A stretch of DNA of 64,000 nt from Casuarina equisetifolia (GCA_028551475.1 CM052355.1:27989580-28053579), one strand, 5' to 3'; positions 38,092 through 48,555 are shown, numbered from the stretch's first letter. The notes: a model not told the origin generated them from the letters alone. A program made the numbers and translations.

Positions 38092-38441
38092 TGAAACATA
38101 TTTCTAATCTCATATCACCACATAAATTGCATCCAACCAATAACAAATACATTACCACGACATCAAACAAAAAGGGAGTAAAGAAAACTAACCTCAAGTG
38201 TGATTAAGAAAATATGTTAAACAATACAAAGATTGTTCTTAAAATAGCACCCAAAATAGAAACTGAAAGAGCTTACACAGACTGGGTTCCACATGACGGC
38301 TACACACTTTTCTGTTGCCTCTCAAATGATAACAAAATAAACCCTAGTGCAATACATAAGTGAAAGGGCCAACATGGGCCTGGGCTAACCATAAATAAAA
38401 TACAACTCAATATGGGCCTGGTATTGATGTTAGGCCCTTCA
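38092..38441 (-). repeat. 5' LTR of the copia element
   Basis: This is 350 bp, beginning TGAAACATATTTCTA and ending GGCCCTTCA on the plus strand. It aligns end to end with 33317-33660, with about 35 substitutions, mostly transitions, and a 6-bp insertion (ACTGAA). Confidence 0.93.
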
Positions 38442-38446
38442 CGTGT
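38442..38446. repeat. Target-site duplication CGTGT, right
   Basis: This is an exact copy of 33312-33316. It directly follows the right LTR. Confidence 0.95.
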
Positions 38447-38853
38447 ATCATTAAATGTTTCATTACCATCTTTCTCAAGAACAATGTCAACAATGATAAG
38501 CTTTCCATTGCTTTTCGGCAGTTTTTCAATATCTTGATGCAGTGTTTGTCACTCTAATCGTGGAGTACCCACTACAGAGATATTAGAATCTCATGAATAT
38601 TTTTAGCAACATAGTTATGAATGAGTAGACAACTAAATACAAACCTTAATGAAAATTGCATTTGCACTCGGAATGGCTTTGAACATGTCACCTCCAACAT
38701 GGGAGACCCCCTCGCGCGGTGGTGCTGAGGCCACAACATGTGGCAGGTCAAAGTTAATTCCCTTGATGTTTCGATGTGCTTTCACAATCTCTGCTATCAT
38801 GCCATTGGTTCCACCTCCAACGTCCACCAATGATCCCATGCATTTAAACCCAT

Positions 38854-39373
38854 TGTTGCAGAAGTGACTCTATCACATGAACATATAAACACATAAACAA
38901 AGAATAAACATACAACCGATACAAGATTTAGGAAGTTTGGACTAACACAATGTCCTACATCCCCTGTCACTGGCGCAACTACCAGCCCCTTCTCCTCTTA
39001 TTAGATTTCTTCATGAAAATACAAAGGTGTTGATTACAATATTCACACATATAGCTCTCATATAGCTATTCTCAATACTCACAACAACTCACTTGATTCT
39101 CTCTTGACTTGTGGCTACTACACAAAGTAGCACTCTCTGGTTGCCGCCCTCATGAGGTGTAATCCTCTCTCTTTTGGCCCTTAGGGTTTTCCTATGATTT
39201 TTCCTTTTTATACTAACACAAAAAAAAAAAGAATCCTAACTGGATATTGCTAGGAGTCCTAACCGGATACCACTAGGAATTCTAATCAATATATAGAAGA
39301 ATAATTCTTAAAATATTCTTATAACATACATAGAATATATCTAGGCCTACTAATTTTCACTCTAATCCTAACA
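38854..39373 (-). mobile_element. Solo-type LTR inside OMT exon 1
   Basis: A 520-bp block interrupts the OMT reading frame between the codons for the AEYK and GFKC segments. It starts TGTTGCAGAAGTGAC and ends CTAATCCTAACA (TG...CA). It shares length and scattered text (ATGTCCTACATCCCCTG, TTAGATTTCTTCATG, ATCCTAACA end) with the 522-bp LTRs at 48034 and 49897, so it is a diverged member of that group. No matching 5-bp duplication is found at its borders (CCCAT and TGTTT). Confidence 0.75.
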
Positions 39374-40479
39374 TGTTTGTACTCCGCCAAAACCACCCCC
39401 ATCACGATCTTGGTGGTGATTGCATCATTGAAGATCCTGTTGAACTCAGGATTTTTTGATGCAAAGTCCCACGTCTCACGGCCGTAGGCCTTCTCAAAAG
39501 CAATGCCCCCTTCTTTGACACATTGACCAAGGTAATGCCACGGCGCGAGTTGCCATGGATGGTTCACCATTGACACCATCGGCACTAGGCTTAGCTCGGC
39601 ATCACGCAGAAGCCATCTCGACGTCTGGTTCAACCGGTACAGTGTCTCCTCCCTGTCCAGAGGGTGAAACTCTATGAAAATCTTTTTGCGGAGTAGTGCC
39701 CTCATGATACGTGAGAGGTAGGCGATATTAGGTGATGGGGAGTTGATGCCAGAGGCTATTTGGTGCAAAGTTACGGGGCCATCATGAGAATGAATAATGT
39801 CAGCGATGCGGAGCTCCACCGCACACTTCAATGCCATATATTCCGCAAAGCCGAATAAAAGTTGCCAAATTTCGGCTTGGCCTTTTAGCTCTGTAACAGT
39901 TTCTTTGGGTTCCATTCTCTCTCTCGTTCTCCCACGCAAATTCACAAATGAAAATACAAACTGAGAGACTACAGGTGGCTATAGTTAGGGACCAAACGCA
40001 GTGATTGTTGGCTGCAGTCCGCACCTTCCATTATTTCTACGCCTGTTACTATGAAACCTTTTGCTCAAAGTGATAGTACAAATGAACCACATGGCGTGTC
40101 TTTGATCTGAAGGGCAACCCGGCAGATTCCCTGAATCGTGGTGAGAAGTCCCATCGCTGTACTAAAAGCAGCGCCACGGACAATGTTATACGAGATTGAG
40201 TGCTTTACTTGTCGGTCCCATGCACACGCGAAGAGAGCAACATGGGTGTTAGCTATTGGAGTATTGTGGGTGAGATTCTTCATTGTCTATTGGGACTGGG
40301 CTTGACCCGCTTGTATAGGCCCGCTTTCCTTTTGTTTTGTACGTAACGACAAGTAGGGCTTCTACGTTTTTCCTTGAGCAAGTGTGAATAGAAAGTTTTT
40401 TCAGGAGAGGAACATTTAACTTTTAGTTATTTATTTTTATCTTTTTTTTTAAATATTTTTTTTTTTTTATCTTTTTTAT

Positions 40480-42587
40480 CTTTAAATCTCAAAAGTGGTA
40501 CCACTTCCTATAGTAGGAGCCCACATTGTGTTAAAAGTTGGGGACTAGCAAAGGTGCAACTTATCTACCAATAATGGTTACTTAGCAGTAGATATGTGGT
40601 TGGTTGTACCACACCACAAATTTCACATAACTTGCAAGAGATTATTACTTTGGGTAGAAGCCTGCTATGTGTCACCGTAAGTGTATATGGCATTTAGAAA
40701 TCAAGAAACAATTTAGTGCTTGCTAATTGCTTCATCTGAAACGGCACATGGCATTTAGAAATTAGGAAACAACTTAGTGTTTGCTGACTGGATATGCTCA
40801 AGCTTTCGCCTCATAATCCCCAAAAATCAAGCTCGTTGTCTTAATTTAATACAAATAAAACAATTTAATCTAAAAGCTGTTCATAGTCTTATTTTTTTTC
40901 TTTTTGGTTGGAAATTTGTAATACAAATAAAGTTATGGGTTTAGCTCAAATATTTCAATAAATTTATATATGATCGCGTTTCTCAGATAAAAGGTCGTAG
41001 TTAATTTACTCAAAAGAAAAAATAGAAGGGCTGCAAAGCTGGCCGAAAAGCAAAACAACCAATGATGGGAATTGTCTGACAAAAACAAAAATAGCGGCCG
41101 TGGACTAGATTATGCTTTGCTTGTCGGGCTTTGGACCACCTTATCACTTTATTGTACCTTGTACGGTCTTCTCTGCAGATACCTTATCACAGGTTTTACT
41201 GACCGGAAACTGGTGAGGTCAAGAAGTTGATCTCTAGAACACAAGCTACCGCTTCGTGGGCTTGTTGAAACTGAACTCTCCTCATTTTTAAACGTCTATA
41301 TAGTGCCCAGGTTAGCTAAGTTGGGAAGGCCTCATTCTTCGGGTTGGAAGTTTCTTTCTTGCATGCAGGAATTTCGGAGCATTCCCCTATGCTTTTGAGG
41401 CTTTCTAATCTTCCCAGACTGAGTATCCATTTAGGACATAAAAGGTGGATATGCAAAACTCCTAAAACAATATGGGTCAGAGGTCTCAAACAGTCAACCA
41501 CATATTGTAGTGGGCTGTTTGGTAAGTCAATAATGCCGACATTCACTAGGTAAAAATTTAATGTTAACGTTCAAATGGTACTAAATATAATGCCAAAGCT
41601 CGGTTGGTACGTGACGATGGCTGTGGCTGTTTCCGTTTGTTTCTTGATTGGCGTTGCAGTTGTGACTTTGATTTGCTCAAATTAGCTTGTTTGGCTTTTC
41701 GAGCTAAATGCTGGGGCTATAGACCAAATTTATCTGCGAAGGAGAGCTTCTTAAACTCAAGCTTGACTTACTCCATACTTGACATTTTTCTGATCAAAGA
41801 ATCAAAGTTTTCATTCTCTTCAAAATTTTTAATGTGCTTGTGTTGTAAATTGTGTATCATTCTCTTCTGCATTCACTAATTGTCTACAAGCTATAATTAT
41901 TGTCTGATAAGTTTGTTTTCTTGTGTTGCCTCGTTTATACTAAGAGTAATGGAATTTTGGGCAGGATTTACAGGCGCTTGATTGTCATCAAAGAGCAAGT
42001 ATATTCTGGAAAAATGACCATTCAGATTAAGTTAGTAGAGGAGGATTCTGCTGGAAGTGGTACTATTTTCTACATAAGCAGTTTGTATTTTTCTTTGTTT
42101 CCTCAGTCAAGGAAATGTCTTCAAGTAAGCATGGCGGTTCGAACGCAAGACGCAAAATTTAAGCTTGATTATTAGCACTGAATCCTAAGAAATAAACAAG
42201 AAACTTCTTATCAAAAGCTAAACATTCTTTTTTTGGATATATCCAACACCTGTTCTACCCTGATCTGACCAAGAAATAAAAAAAAAAAGACATTAATGAG
42301 AGCAAGTAGCCAGGAGAGTAAAACTTCCAACATAGTTTAGTGGTGCTTCTCCATCAGCTAGGCTTTTCTTTTCTTGAGGCATAGGCTTAGCTGCTCATAA
42401 GTTTCTCTTCGATACCACATTCCGTAGAATAGATAATGGGGCAGCGTTGGTCCAGGTTCCATATCAAAAGATAATTATATATTCAGTTTAAACGATTGCT
42501 CTAATCATAGTCAATTGAGTGCACGAAGACTCCACGCAAAATATTAATGTAACGTAATCCATCTACAAGCATAAAGATCTGTGGCAT
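40480..42587. repeat. OMT downstream-flank unit 3
   Basis: This flank of the fold-back OMT copy matches 32060-32400 (TTTCACATAACTTGCAAGAG, CTATGTGTCACCGTAAG) and 22030-23330 (AAGCTGTTCATAGT, AGCAAAACAACC, CATAAGTTTCTCTTC, CTAATCATAG). An internal block around 41300-42100 has no counterpart in the other units and may be an insertion. Its small frames (for example 41604-41879 and 41900-42175) show no known motif. Confidence 0.65.
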
Positions 42588-42646
42588 TGATAGGTGATAA
42601 AATATGTGAAGGACTAAGGTGCATTTCCAACCATCCATTCTTCTAT
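42588..42646 (+). repeat. Fold-back short arm A (3'-flank sequence)
   Basis: This 59-bp segment, TGATAGGTGATAAAATATG to CATTCTTCTAT, is the native position of OMT 3'-flank sequence: the related text at 52405-52470 lies just downstream of the intact OMT. Its exact reverse complement is at 42921-42979. Confidence 0.9.
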
Positions 42647-42667
42647 GAAATAACGGTAATGGTAAGT

Positions 42668-42920
42668 ACAGCGAGGAGACACTGTACCGGTTGAACCAGA
42701 CGTCTCGATGGCTTCTGCAAAATGCCGAGCTAAGCCTGGTGCCGATGGTGTTAATGCAGAACCATCCATGGCAACATGCGCCATGGCATTGCCTCGGTCA
42801 ATGTGTCAAAGAAGGGGGCACTGCTTTTGAGAAGGCCCACGGCTGTCAACTGTGGGACTTTGCATCAAAAAATCCTGAGTTTAACAAGATCTTCAACGAT
42901 GCCATGGCGTGCTCGGCCAA
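42668..42920 (+). repeat. Fold-back long arm B (inverted OMT exon-1 copy)
   Basis: This is 253 bp of OMT exon 1 in the wrong (plus) orientation, from ACAGCGAGGAGACAC to CGTGCTCGGCCAA. Read base by base it is the exact reverse complement of 43009-43261. Confidence 0.95.
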
Positions 42921-42979
42921 ATAGAAGAATGGATGGTTGGAAATGCACCTTAGTCCTTCACATATTTTATCACCTATCA
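42921..42979 (-). repeat. Fold-back short arm A' (inverted 3'-flank copy)
   Basis: This is the exact reverse complement of 42588-42646. It follows arm B without a gap and lies in the 88-bp spacer between the long arms. Confidence 0.9.
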
Positions 42980-43008
42980 CTGCTTTTGAGATCACCCGCA
43001 CCACGATC

Positions 43009-43261
43009 TTGGCCGAGCACGCCATGGCATCGTTGAAGATCTTGTTAAACTCAGGATTTTTTGATGCAAAGTCCCACAGTTGACAGCCGTGGGCCTTCTC
43101 AAAAGCAGTGCCCCCTTCTTTGACACATTGACCGAGGCAATGCCATGGCGCATGTTGCCATGGATGGTTCTGCATTAACACCATCGGCACCAGGCTTAGC
43201 TCGGCATTTTGCAGAAGCCATCGAGACGTCTGGTTCAACCGGTACAGTGTCTCCTCGCTGT
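43009..43261 (-). repeat. Fold-back long arm B' (OMT exon 1 in native orientation)
   Basis: This is the native exon-1 segment, encoding ETLYRLNQTSRWLLQN through FNDAMACSAK on the minus strand. It pairs perfectly with 42668-42920, spacer 88 bp. Confidence 0.95.
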
Positions 43262-43654
43262 CCTGTGGATGAAACTCGGTGAAAATCTTTTTGTGGACTA
43301 GTGCCCTCATGATACGCGAGAGGTAGGGAATATCAGGCGATGGGGAGTTGATGCCAGAGGCTATTTGGTGCAAAGGAATAGGGCCACCATGAGAATGAAT
43401 AATGTCGGCGATGCGGAGTTCCACGGCACACTTCAATGCCATAGAATCCACAAAGGCGAACAAAAGTTACCAAATTTCGGCTTGGCCTTTTAGCGCTGCA
43501 AGAGTTTCATTTGGTTCCATTCTCTTTGTCGTTCTCCGACCCAAATTCACAAATATAAATACAACTTGAGAGACTACAGGTTCCTATATCTAAGGACCAA
43601 ACGCAGGGATTGTTAGCTGCCGTCTGCACCCGCTATTTGTACGCTGGCTATTAT

Positions 43655-44308
43655 TGTCGGTTTAATATGGTTAAAAGTGCATGGTTTAGATGAAGCCGTG
43701 TCAACAAGCAACATAACGGCTGAGATTAAATCCTTCTTGAAGGATTGAAAGGTGGGGTGTTGGGCACAGTTGCTTGGTAAGACAGGATGCATGAGAAATC
43801 TTTAGCTCAAGAACTGAGGCAACAAAGAGAGAGGCACGGTAGCCAACGTGAAGTGGGGCACCGAGGCACTCTTGAATAGCGGCAACAAAGACAGAGGAAC
43901 GTTAGCCATTGTGAAGTGGGGCACAGAGGCACTTTTTTGGAGCTCCTAGTATAATAACCTTAGGAGCATCCATTGTAAATCTTTAGGAGCTCTTGTTATT
44001 AAACTATAAGGGGTGTCCATTATAGGTCTTTAGGAGCTCTTATTATTAAACTATAAGGAGCATCTATTTTGTATCTACATGTTTGCCTCTGAGAGATTTG
44101 TATTTATTTGATCATACTCCACCTTTTCTATTTTGTTGAGATTATAAGACTGTTGTATTTGATAATGTTTTGGTCTATCAATCTCATTATAACAGATAGA
44201 AGCTTTTATCAAGTTTGTCTCTTTTTTGAGTGAAGAGACACTTGTTTTTTTTTTTTTTTTTGGTGTATGTGTAGTGCTTCCACTAAAAGGTTTAATCTTT
44301 ATTCAACA
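43655..44308 (+). mobile_element. Solo LTR in the promoter of the fold-back OMT copy
   Basis: This 654-bp block begins TGTCGGTTTAATATGG and ends TTTATTCAACA, with a perfect ATTAT target-site duplication at 43650-43654 and 44309-44313. The flanks join into sequence matching the upstream region of the 33-40 kb OMT copy (around 40035-40060), so this is an insertion about 135 bp upstream of that pseudogene's start codon. It contains short internal duplications (GTGAAGTGGGGCAC and TTTAGGAGCTCTT occur twice each). No internal domain is present. Confidence 0.9.
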
Positions 44309-44580
44309 ATTATGAACCCCTTTGCTCAAAGTGATAGGACGAATGAATCGTGTGGCATGTTTTTGATAGGGTGGACACCCTGACACATCCCTCGAACTGT
44401 TACGAGAATTCCATAGCTGTATTGACAGCAAAGCACCATGGACTATGTTATTCCGGATTGAATGCTTTACTGTCAGTGATTGCCGTCACGATGGTCAATC
44501 CTACAAGCAAAAGTGACGATAGCAACATACATGTTGTTGTGTGTAAAGACTATTAAAGCATTCGAAGGCCCAATTCAAAA
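44309..44580. other. OMT upstream-flank remnant
   Basis: Sequence from 44314 matches 40050-40240 (CCTTTTGCTCAAAGTGATAG/CCTTTGCTCAAAGTGATAGG, ATCCCTCGAACTG-like text and TTGAGTGCTTTACT/TTGAATGCTTTACT). It is the distal upstream region of the fold-back OMT copy, displaced by the solo LTR. A 68-codon frame here (+) has no known motif. Confidence 0.65.
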
Positions 44581-44589
44581 GTTGTTTAA

Positions 44590-45520
44590 AAGTTAGAAGA
44601 ACAATTCCTTCATTTAAGTTTTACCACGAGAGATTACATACACAATGGATAACTTTTATCCTACACGTATGCCCCTTGTGCTAAGCAACAATGGGCTCAA
44701 GGTTGTTAAAAAGCCCAAGAATTCAACCTAAAAGCTAACTTAATTGTTGAAGAAATTTTTTCTTAATTAAGTTTCATCACAAGAGATTGCAAACTCGATG
44801 TGATACTTTTGTTTTGCACACGTCCCTATGTATGAGTGATATTAGGCTCAAGGTTGTTGAAAGGTCTAAATGCTCAACTTAAAAGCTAGCTTAATAGTTA
44901 GAGGGACATTTTCTTCATTTTAGTTTCATAACAAGGGGTTGCATACTTGGTGTTAGACTTTAATCTTGCAAACATGCCCATGCATGCTAAGTGACATTGG
45001 GTTCAAGGTCGTATGAGATGAAGTAGATTTGACCTAACTTTGGTACCATGTTAAAAGGCCTTAAATCCTAACCTAAAAACCAATTGAAGAGTTAAATGGA
45101 TACTTTCTTAATTTCAACTTCACTACAAGGAGTTGCATATTTAATGCAAGAATTTTGTCTTACATATAAAGGTTGTATAGGTGGAACAAATTTAACCTGG
45201 ACTTTGATACTATATTAGAAGGCCTAAAGGCCCAACTTAAAAGTTAACTCTAGAGTTAATGATTCTCTTTTATTTAAGCTTCACTTTAAGATTTTTTTAA
45301 TTCTTTTGACATAAGAATTTCGTCTTATATACACATTCTCACATATTGAGCATCATTATGTTTAAGGTTACATAAAATGGAACAAATTCAACTTGTGCTT
45401 TAAAATTGTAAAATACTCAAAGATTCAACTTTAAAACTAATTCAAAAGCTAGAAGAATATTTTTTTCATTTAAACTTCACCACAAGAGATTAAATGCTTG
45501 ATGCGAGATTTTTGTCTTAT
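44590..45520. repeat. Degenerate tandem array of about 150-200 bp units
   Basis: Six imperfect units each contain a CTTCATTTAAGTTTCACCACAAGAG-like phrase (at about 44608, 44761, 44910, 45103, 45266 and 45464), followed by CAAGGTTGT and AACCTAAAAGCTAA-type text. Spacing is irregular at 149-198 bp. Related single units occur at 25570-25960 and 63260-63480. I see no coding content. Confidence 0.7.
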
Positions 45521-45529
45521 AGTCAAAGA

Positions 45530-46820
45530 CCAAATGCAATAATTTTTGGCATGATGTTTGCAACTTCCATGATAACAACATCACATTTAACATATAAAGT
45601 TTTTGTGTCTTTTTCAATTTAGAGAAAATGGAAAGGAAAAAGTCATTTATTCAAATCCATTCTTATTCCACAAACAGCACTATAAAGCTCATTACAACTA
45701 GAAGGGCAAAATAAAAAAGAAAAGAAGGTAAAAGGTCGTACGAATGAGTAGGACATGTAATTATAGGAAATCACCCCTAAGAAATTGAACAACATCCAAG
45801 AAATTGGTAGATTTACACAAGAAATCGGCAAAAACCCTTTGAACACTTGCTTAAAGAATCATGGACAATGAGAATACAGGGATATAGGGCACCAACTCGT
45901 GTTGGGCTCAATTTAGCCAACACGGGTTGGGCCCGATACAACCACCTAACACAGGTTGGGCTCCATACAACCAACGTGGGCTTGGCTTTAGAAAGACAAG
46001 CCCAATGAACAAGAATGTTAAAACTATAATCTTTAACCTGACCCCTGGTGCCCATTGGGTCATGAATACCTATGCTCATTACAACCAAGGGGAATAATAC
46101 GAAATAAAAGAAAATAAGAGGTCATATGAATAAACTGAACGTGTCCTCATAGCAAATCACCATTAGTGCCCACAAAGTCATGAATACCGATCCTATTTCG
46201 TCAGTGACTTATTCCCAAGTTACAAGGTCAGCTCAAAGACACTGTTTACTCCCTGGCTTGGAGAGAAGTTTACTCATAAACGGGCGCACCCTACAACTGG
46301 CCTCCAGTGACACTGCTTTGGGCATGGTGGCCTGCCTAAAAGTTGAAAATCGCCATACCTCAAAGAAGTTGAGCTATAACTTTCTCACCGCTATACTCCT
46401 TAACTTTACCTCCAAGTTCAGAGTAGTGTGCCAGTTCTTTAAACCCGAAAAGCTTCCAACTTTTCTGTAAGGTCCAAGTTATGACAGAACTGGACCATAT
46501 TGGCTGATCTTCACGATTGCAGATGTTAAGCAAATGTTTGGGCATTTGCTGCGCAGTTCCATCCCTCCGTACTCTTAAGCCTTTCTTCTTGGTCAAAAAT
46601 ATACTATCCGATACACTTTGAGCACTTCATTCACTTTCCATCCGCAGAAAATCCTTATGAAATATAGAAAACTATGAATGAATGAATATTTTGATGTAAA
46701 TTACATTTATCAATGTATAATTTGCAAATAAATTCTTAGGTTCAAATAATTTAACACTAGCTTCTCTGTTGCAGAAAAAATGTTGTCACATTGTGCAGCT
46801 TGCTATGAGTATACTTATTA
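45530..46820. other. Intergenic spacer, no supported gene
   Basis: A short GGGTTGGGC/GGGTTGGGCCC-type imperfect repeat lies at 45895-45990 (CAACACGGGTTGGGCC, AACACAGGTTGGGCTC). Around 46150-46600 the sequence is less AT-rich and has a 96-codon frame (+) and a 78-codon frame (-) facing each other, without a motif I recognise. Possibly a retroelement fragment. Confidence 0.45.
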
Positions 46821-48033
46821 TGTTAACCTGAGTCTGAATAGCAACTGCAGTTCATGACGTCCTTCGGAGGAAGTGAGCAGAAGCAGAAGTCTCCAATGCA
46901 CGCGAAGTCCAGTTGCGTTTCGTAGGAAACGATCTCCAGAAAAGAAAAAAAAGGCATTCTTTCCTTATGTCTAAAGCGTATCTTCTTCAACACATCGGGA
47001 CGATTGAAAAGATTGGACGTCGCCCATTCCAATGTCACCGCTGATGTGTCCGTCCCCGCAAGAAGCAAGTCCTGCTCGGTACAAACGAGTATTAGAGTTA
47101 TCGATAAAAAGGAAGAGTAAATCACTTAAATAGAGTGGCTGCCAGCATTCCACATGTAAGGCATCTTGGCATATATACAAAGATGTAAGAAGCCCTGCTG
47201 TGAAAAGAGTCGTGTGATTTCCAATTCGGGTTTATCTACTTCAACAACTTCTTAACCACTGAAATAAAAAATAAAACAAAAATAGAAGGAATCTCAAAAC
47301 AAAGATCTGCTACACTTACCGAAATAAGCCCTTTGATAATCTGGTCTGTATGGTAATCCGGCTGAGATTTCTGCAAAGAAAGAAGATGGTCTATCATAAT
47401 GTTTCCCTCCTCCTCCTTACCCCTCTTTTCATCATTAAGAATTGCATGAACGCATCCATTGTTTTGGTTAGCCTCCTCATCCTATTCTCCAAGTTGCCGT
47501 GACCAATCCGCCGCAAATTGGGCACAAATTCTCGAGGATTTGATGCCCCTGCATTCTCGAAAACCTATCTCATTATCTCCTTAAACTGTCTCGCCTCTTC
47601 CTCGTCCTTCACATCCTCTCCGTACTCATAGTACCGCTTACTTACTACCATTCTCATTATGATGTTGAAGGTGAGACCTGTGAACATTGATTTCAGCACC
47701 ACTTGGGCGGAGACTTGGGACTAGTTACACGACAATTTACGTATCAGCCGCATGACCCCGTTCCTTCGGATGGCCGAAAAGAAGTTGAGACGGCTGGTTG
47801 AGAAAATTTCAAGGGTGCTAATGCGGCGGAGGTTGCGCCAGTGGTTGCCGTAAAGGGCTGCTATCATGGTGGTTTGGTTATAGCCAAAGTACTTGTTCGG
47901 TAGGGACTCAGGGCGGCTCGCCAGTATGACGTCGTTCTTGGTGAAGCATTCTTGGACTAAGTACGGGGATGATACGATTACCACTGGGCGGAACTAAAGC
48001 GGAGGGAGAAAAGGTCACCATATTTCTGTGAAA

Positions 48034-48555
48034 TGTTGGGAGAATTCAACATAGTCGCATCATCCACATAGAGATTGAACACACAAATATAAAAACATAC
48101 ACACCCAAACACAACAGATTTAAGAGGTTCGGAACATCATAATGTCCTACGTCCCCTGTAGTCTCTTCTCATTAGATTTTCTCATACATTCCATTTCCTT
48201 AAATAGGTATCTCATGGATTCTCTCATCAACTAGAATCCATGAGAGGGGCCTTCTTCAACAATTAGCCCCTCATGGGGACTCTCTCAATTTGCCCACTAG
48301 GTTTCTCTATACTTCTCCTATTTATAGAGAAACTCTAAAGGAATCCTAGTTGAATACTACTAGGAAAACCTACTTCCACATAAGGATAAGAATCATACTC
48401 CAACACTACTAGGAATAAGGATAAGAATCCTAATCCAACACTACTAGGAAATCCACTATATTTAGAAGATATTTCCTAGTTCTACAATTATATAGAAACC
48501 TTTGATTGTAATGACAATCATACCCTTTAACCTAATTGTTCCACCAATCCTAACA
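48034..48555 (-). repeat. 3' LTR of the P450-inserted element
   Basis: This 522-bp LTR begins TGTTGGGAGAATTCAAC and ends CCACCAATCCTAACA on the plus strand. It contains several short GAATCCTA / CACTACTAGGAA repeats. Confidence 0.92.

Larger units (their letters stand above)
33317..38441 (-). mobile_element. Full-length Ty1-copia retrotransposon inside OMT exon 2
   Basis: LTRs of 344 bp (33317-33660) and 350 bp (38092-38441) flank internal sequence coding on the minus strand for gag, protease, integrase, reverse transcriptase and RNase H, the copia order. The target-site duplication CGTGT is perfect (33312-33316 and 38442-38446). A polypurine tract adjoins the left LTR and an initiator-Met tRNA primer-binding site adjoins the right LTR, both consistent with minus orientation. 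I count about 35 substitutions plus one 6-bp indel between the LTRs, roughly 10% divergence. Frames are broken by several stops and shifts, so the copy is not autonomous. Confidence 0.95.
33155..39914 (-). pseudogene. OMT pseudogene split by a copia element and a solo-type LTR
   Basis: On the minus strand the coding pieces are exon 1 from 39914 to 39374 and 38853 to 38645, and exon 2 from 38571 to 38442 and 33316 to 33155. Exon 1 keeps MEPKETV, the dimerisation-type N-terminus (GQAEIWQLLFGFAEYMALKCAV) and LVDVGGGTNGM, a SAM-binding motif I with Gly to Asn change. Exon 2 starts WVLHD and then has TAG in place of the Trp codon of the catalytic HDW block, so it ends before the catalytic glutamate. 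A 520-bp LTR (38854-39373) interrupts exon 1 and a 5.1-kb Ty1-copia element (33317-38441) interrupts exon 2. The C-terminal end still reads IEAYLK-stop. Splice sites are recognisable. It is dead as a methyltransferase. Confidence 0.9.
42588..43520 (-). pseudogene. OMT pseudogene rearranged into a fold-back
   Basis: On the minus strand the gene starts at the ATG at 43520 (MEPNE), hits a TAA about 18 codons later (the Gln codon of IWQLLF), and continues with MALKCAVELRIADII, IASGINSPSPDIPYLSRIMR, NQTSRWLLQN and FNDAMACSAKIVVRV. It then breaks after about 500 bp. What follows is not the rest of exon 1 but an inverted 59-bp piece of its own 3' flank and an inverted copy of its own exon 1 (42668-42920). 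SAM-binding motif I, the intron and exon 2 are gone. It cannot encode an enzyme, but its structure could give a hairpin RNA. Confidence 0.88.

Noticed and set aside
42691..42924. A plus-strand OMT coding frame as a separate gene
   Set aside because: It is the inverted arm of the fold-back, has no start region, intron or exon 2, and is the exact reverse complement of the minus-strand copy.
46360..46596. A small gene on the minus strand beside the P450
   Set aside because: 78 codons, no motif, opposed by an overlapping plus-strand frame of similar size; not supportable.
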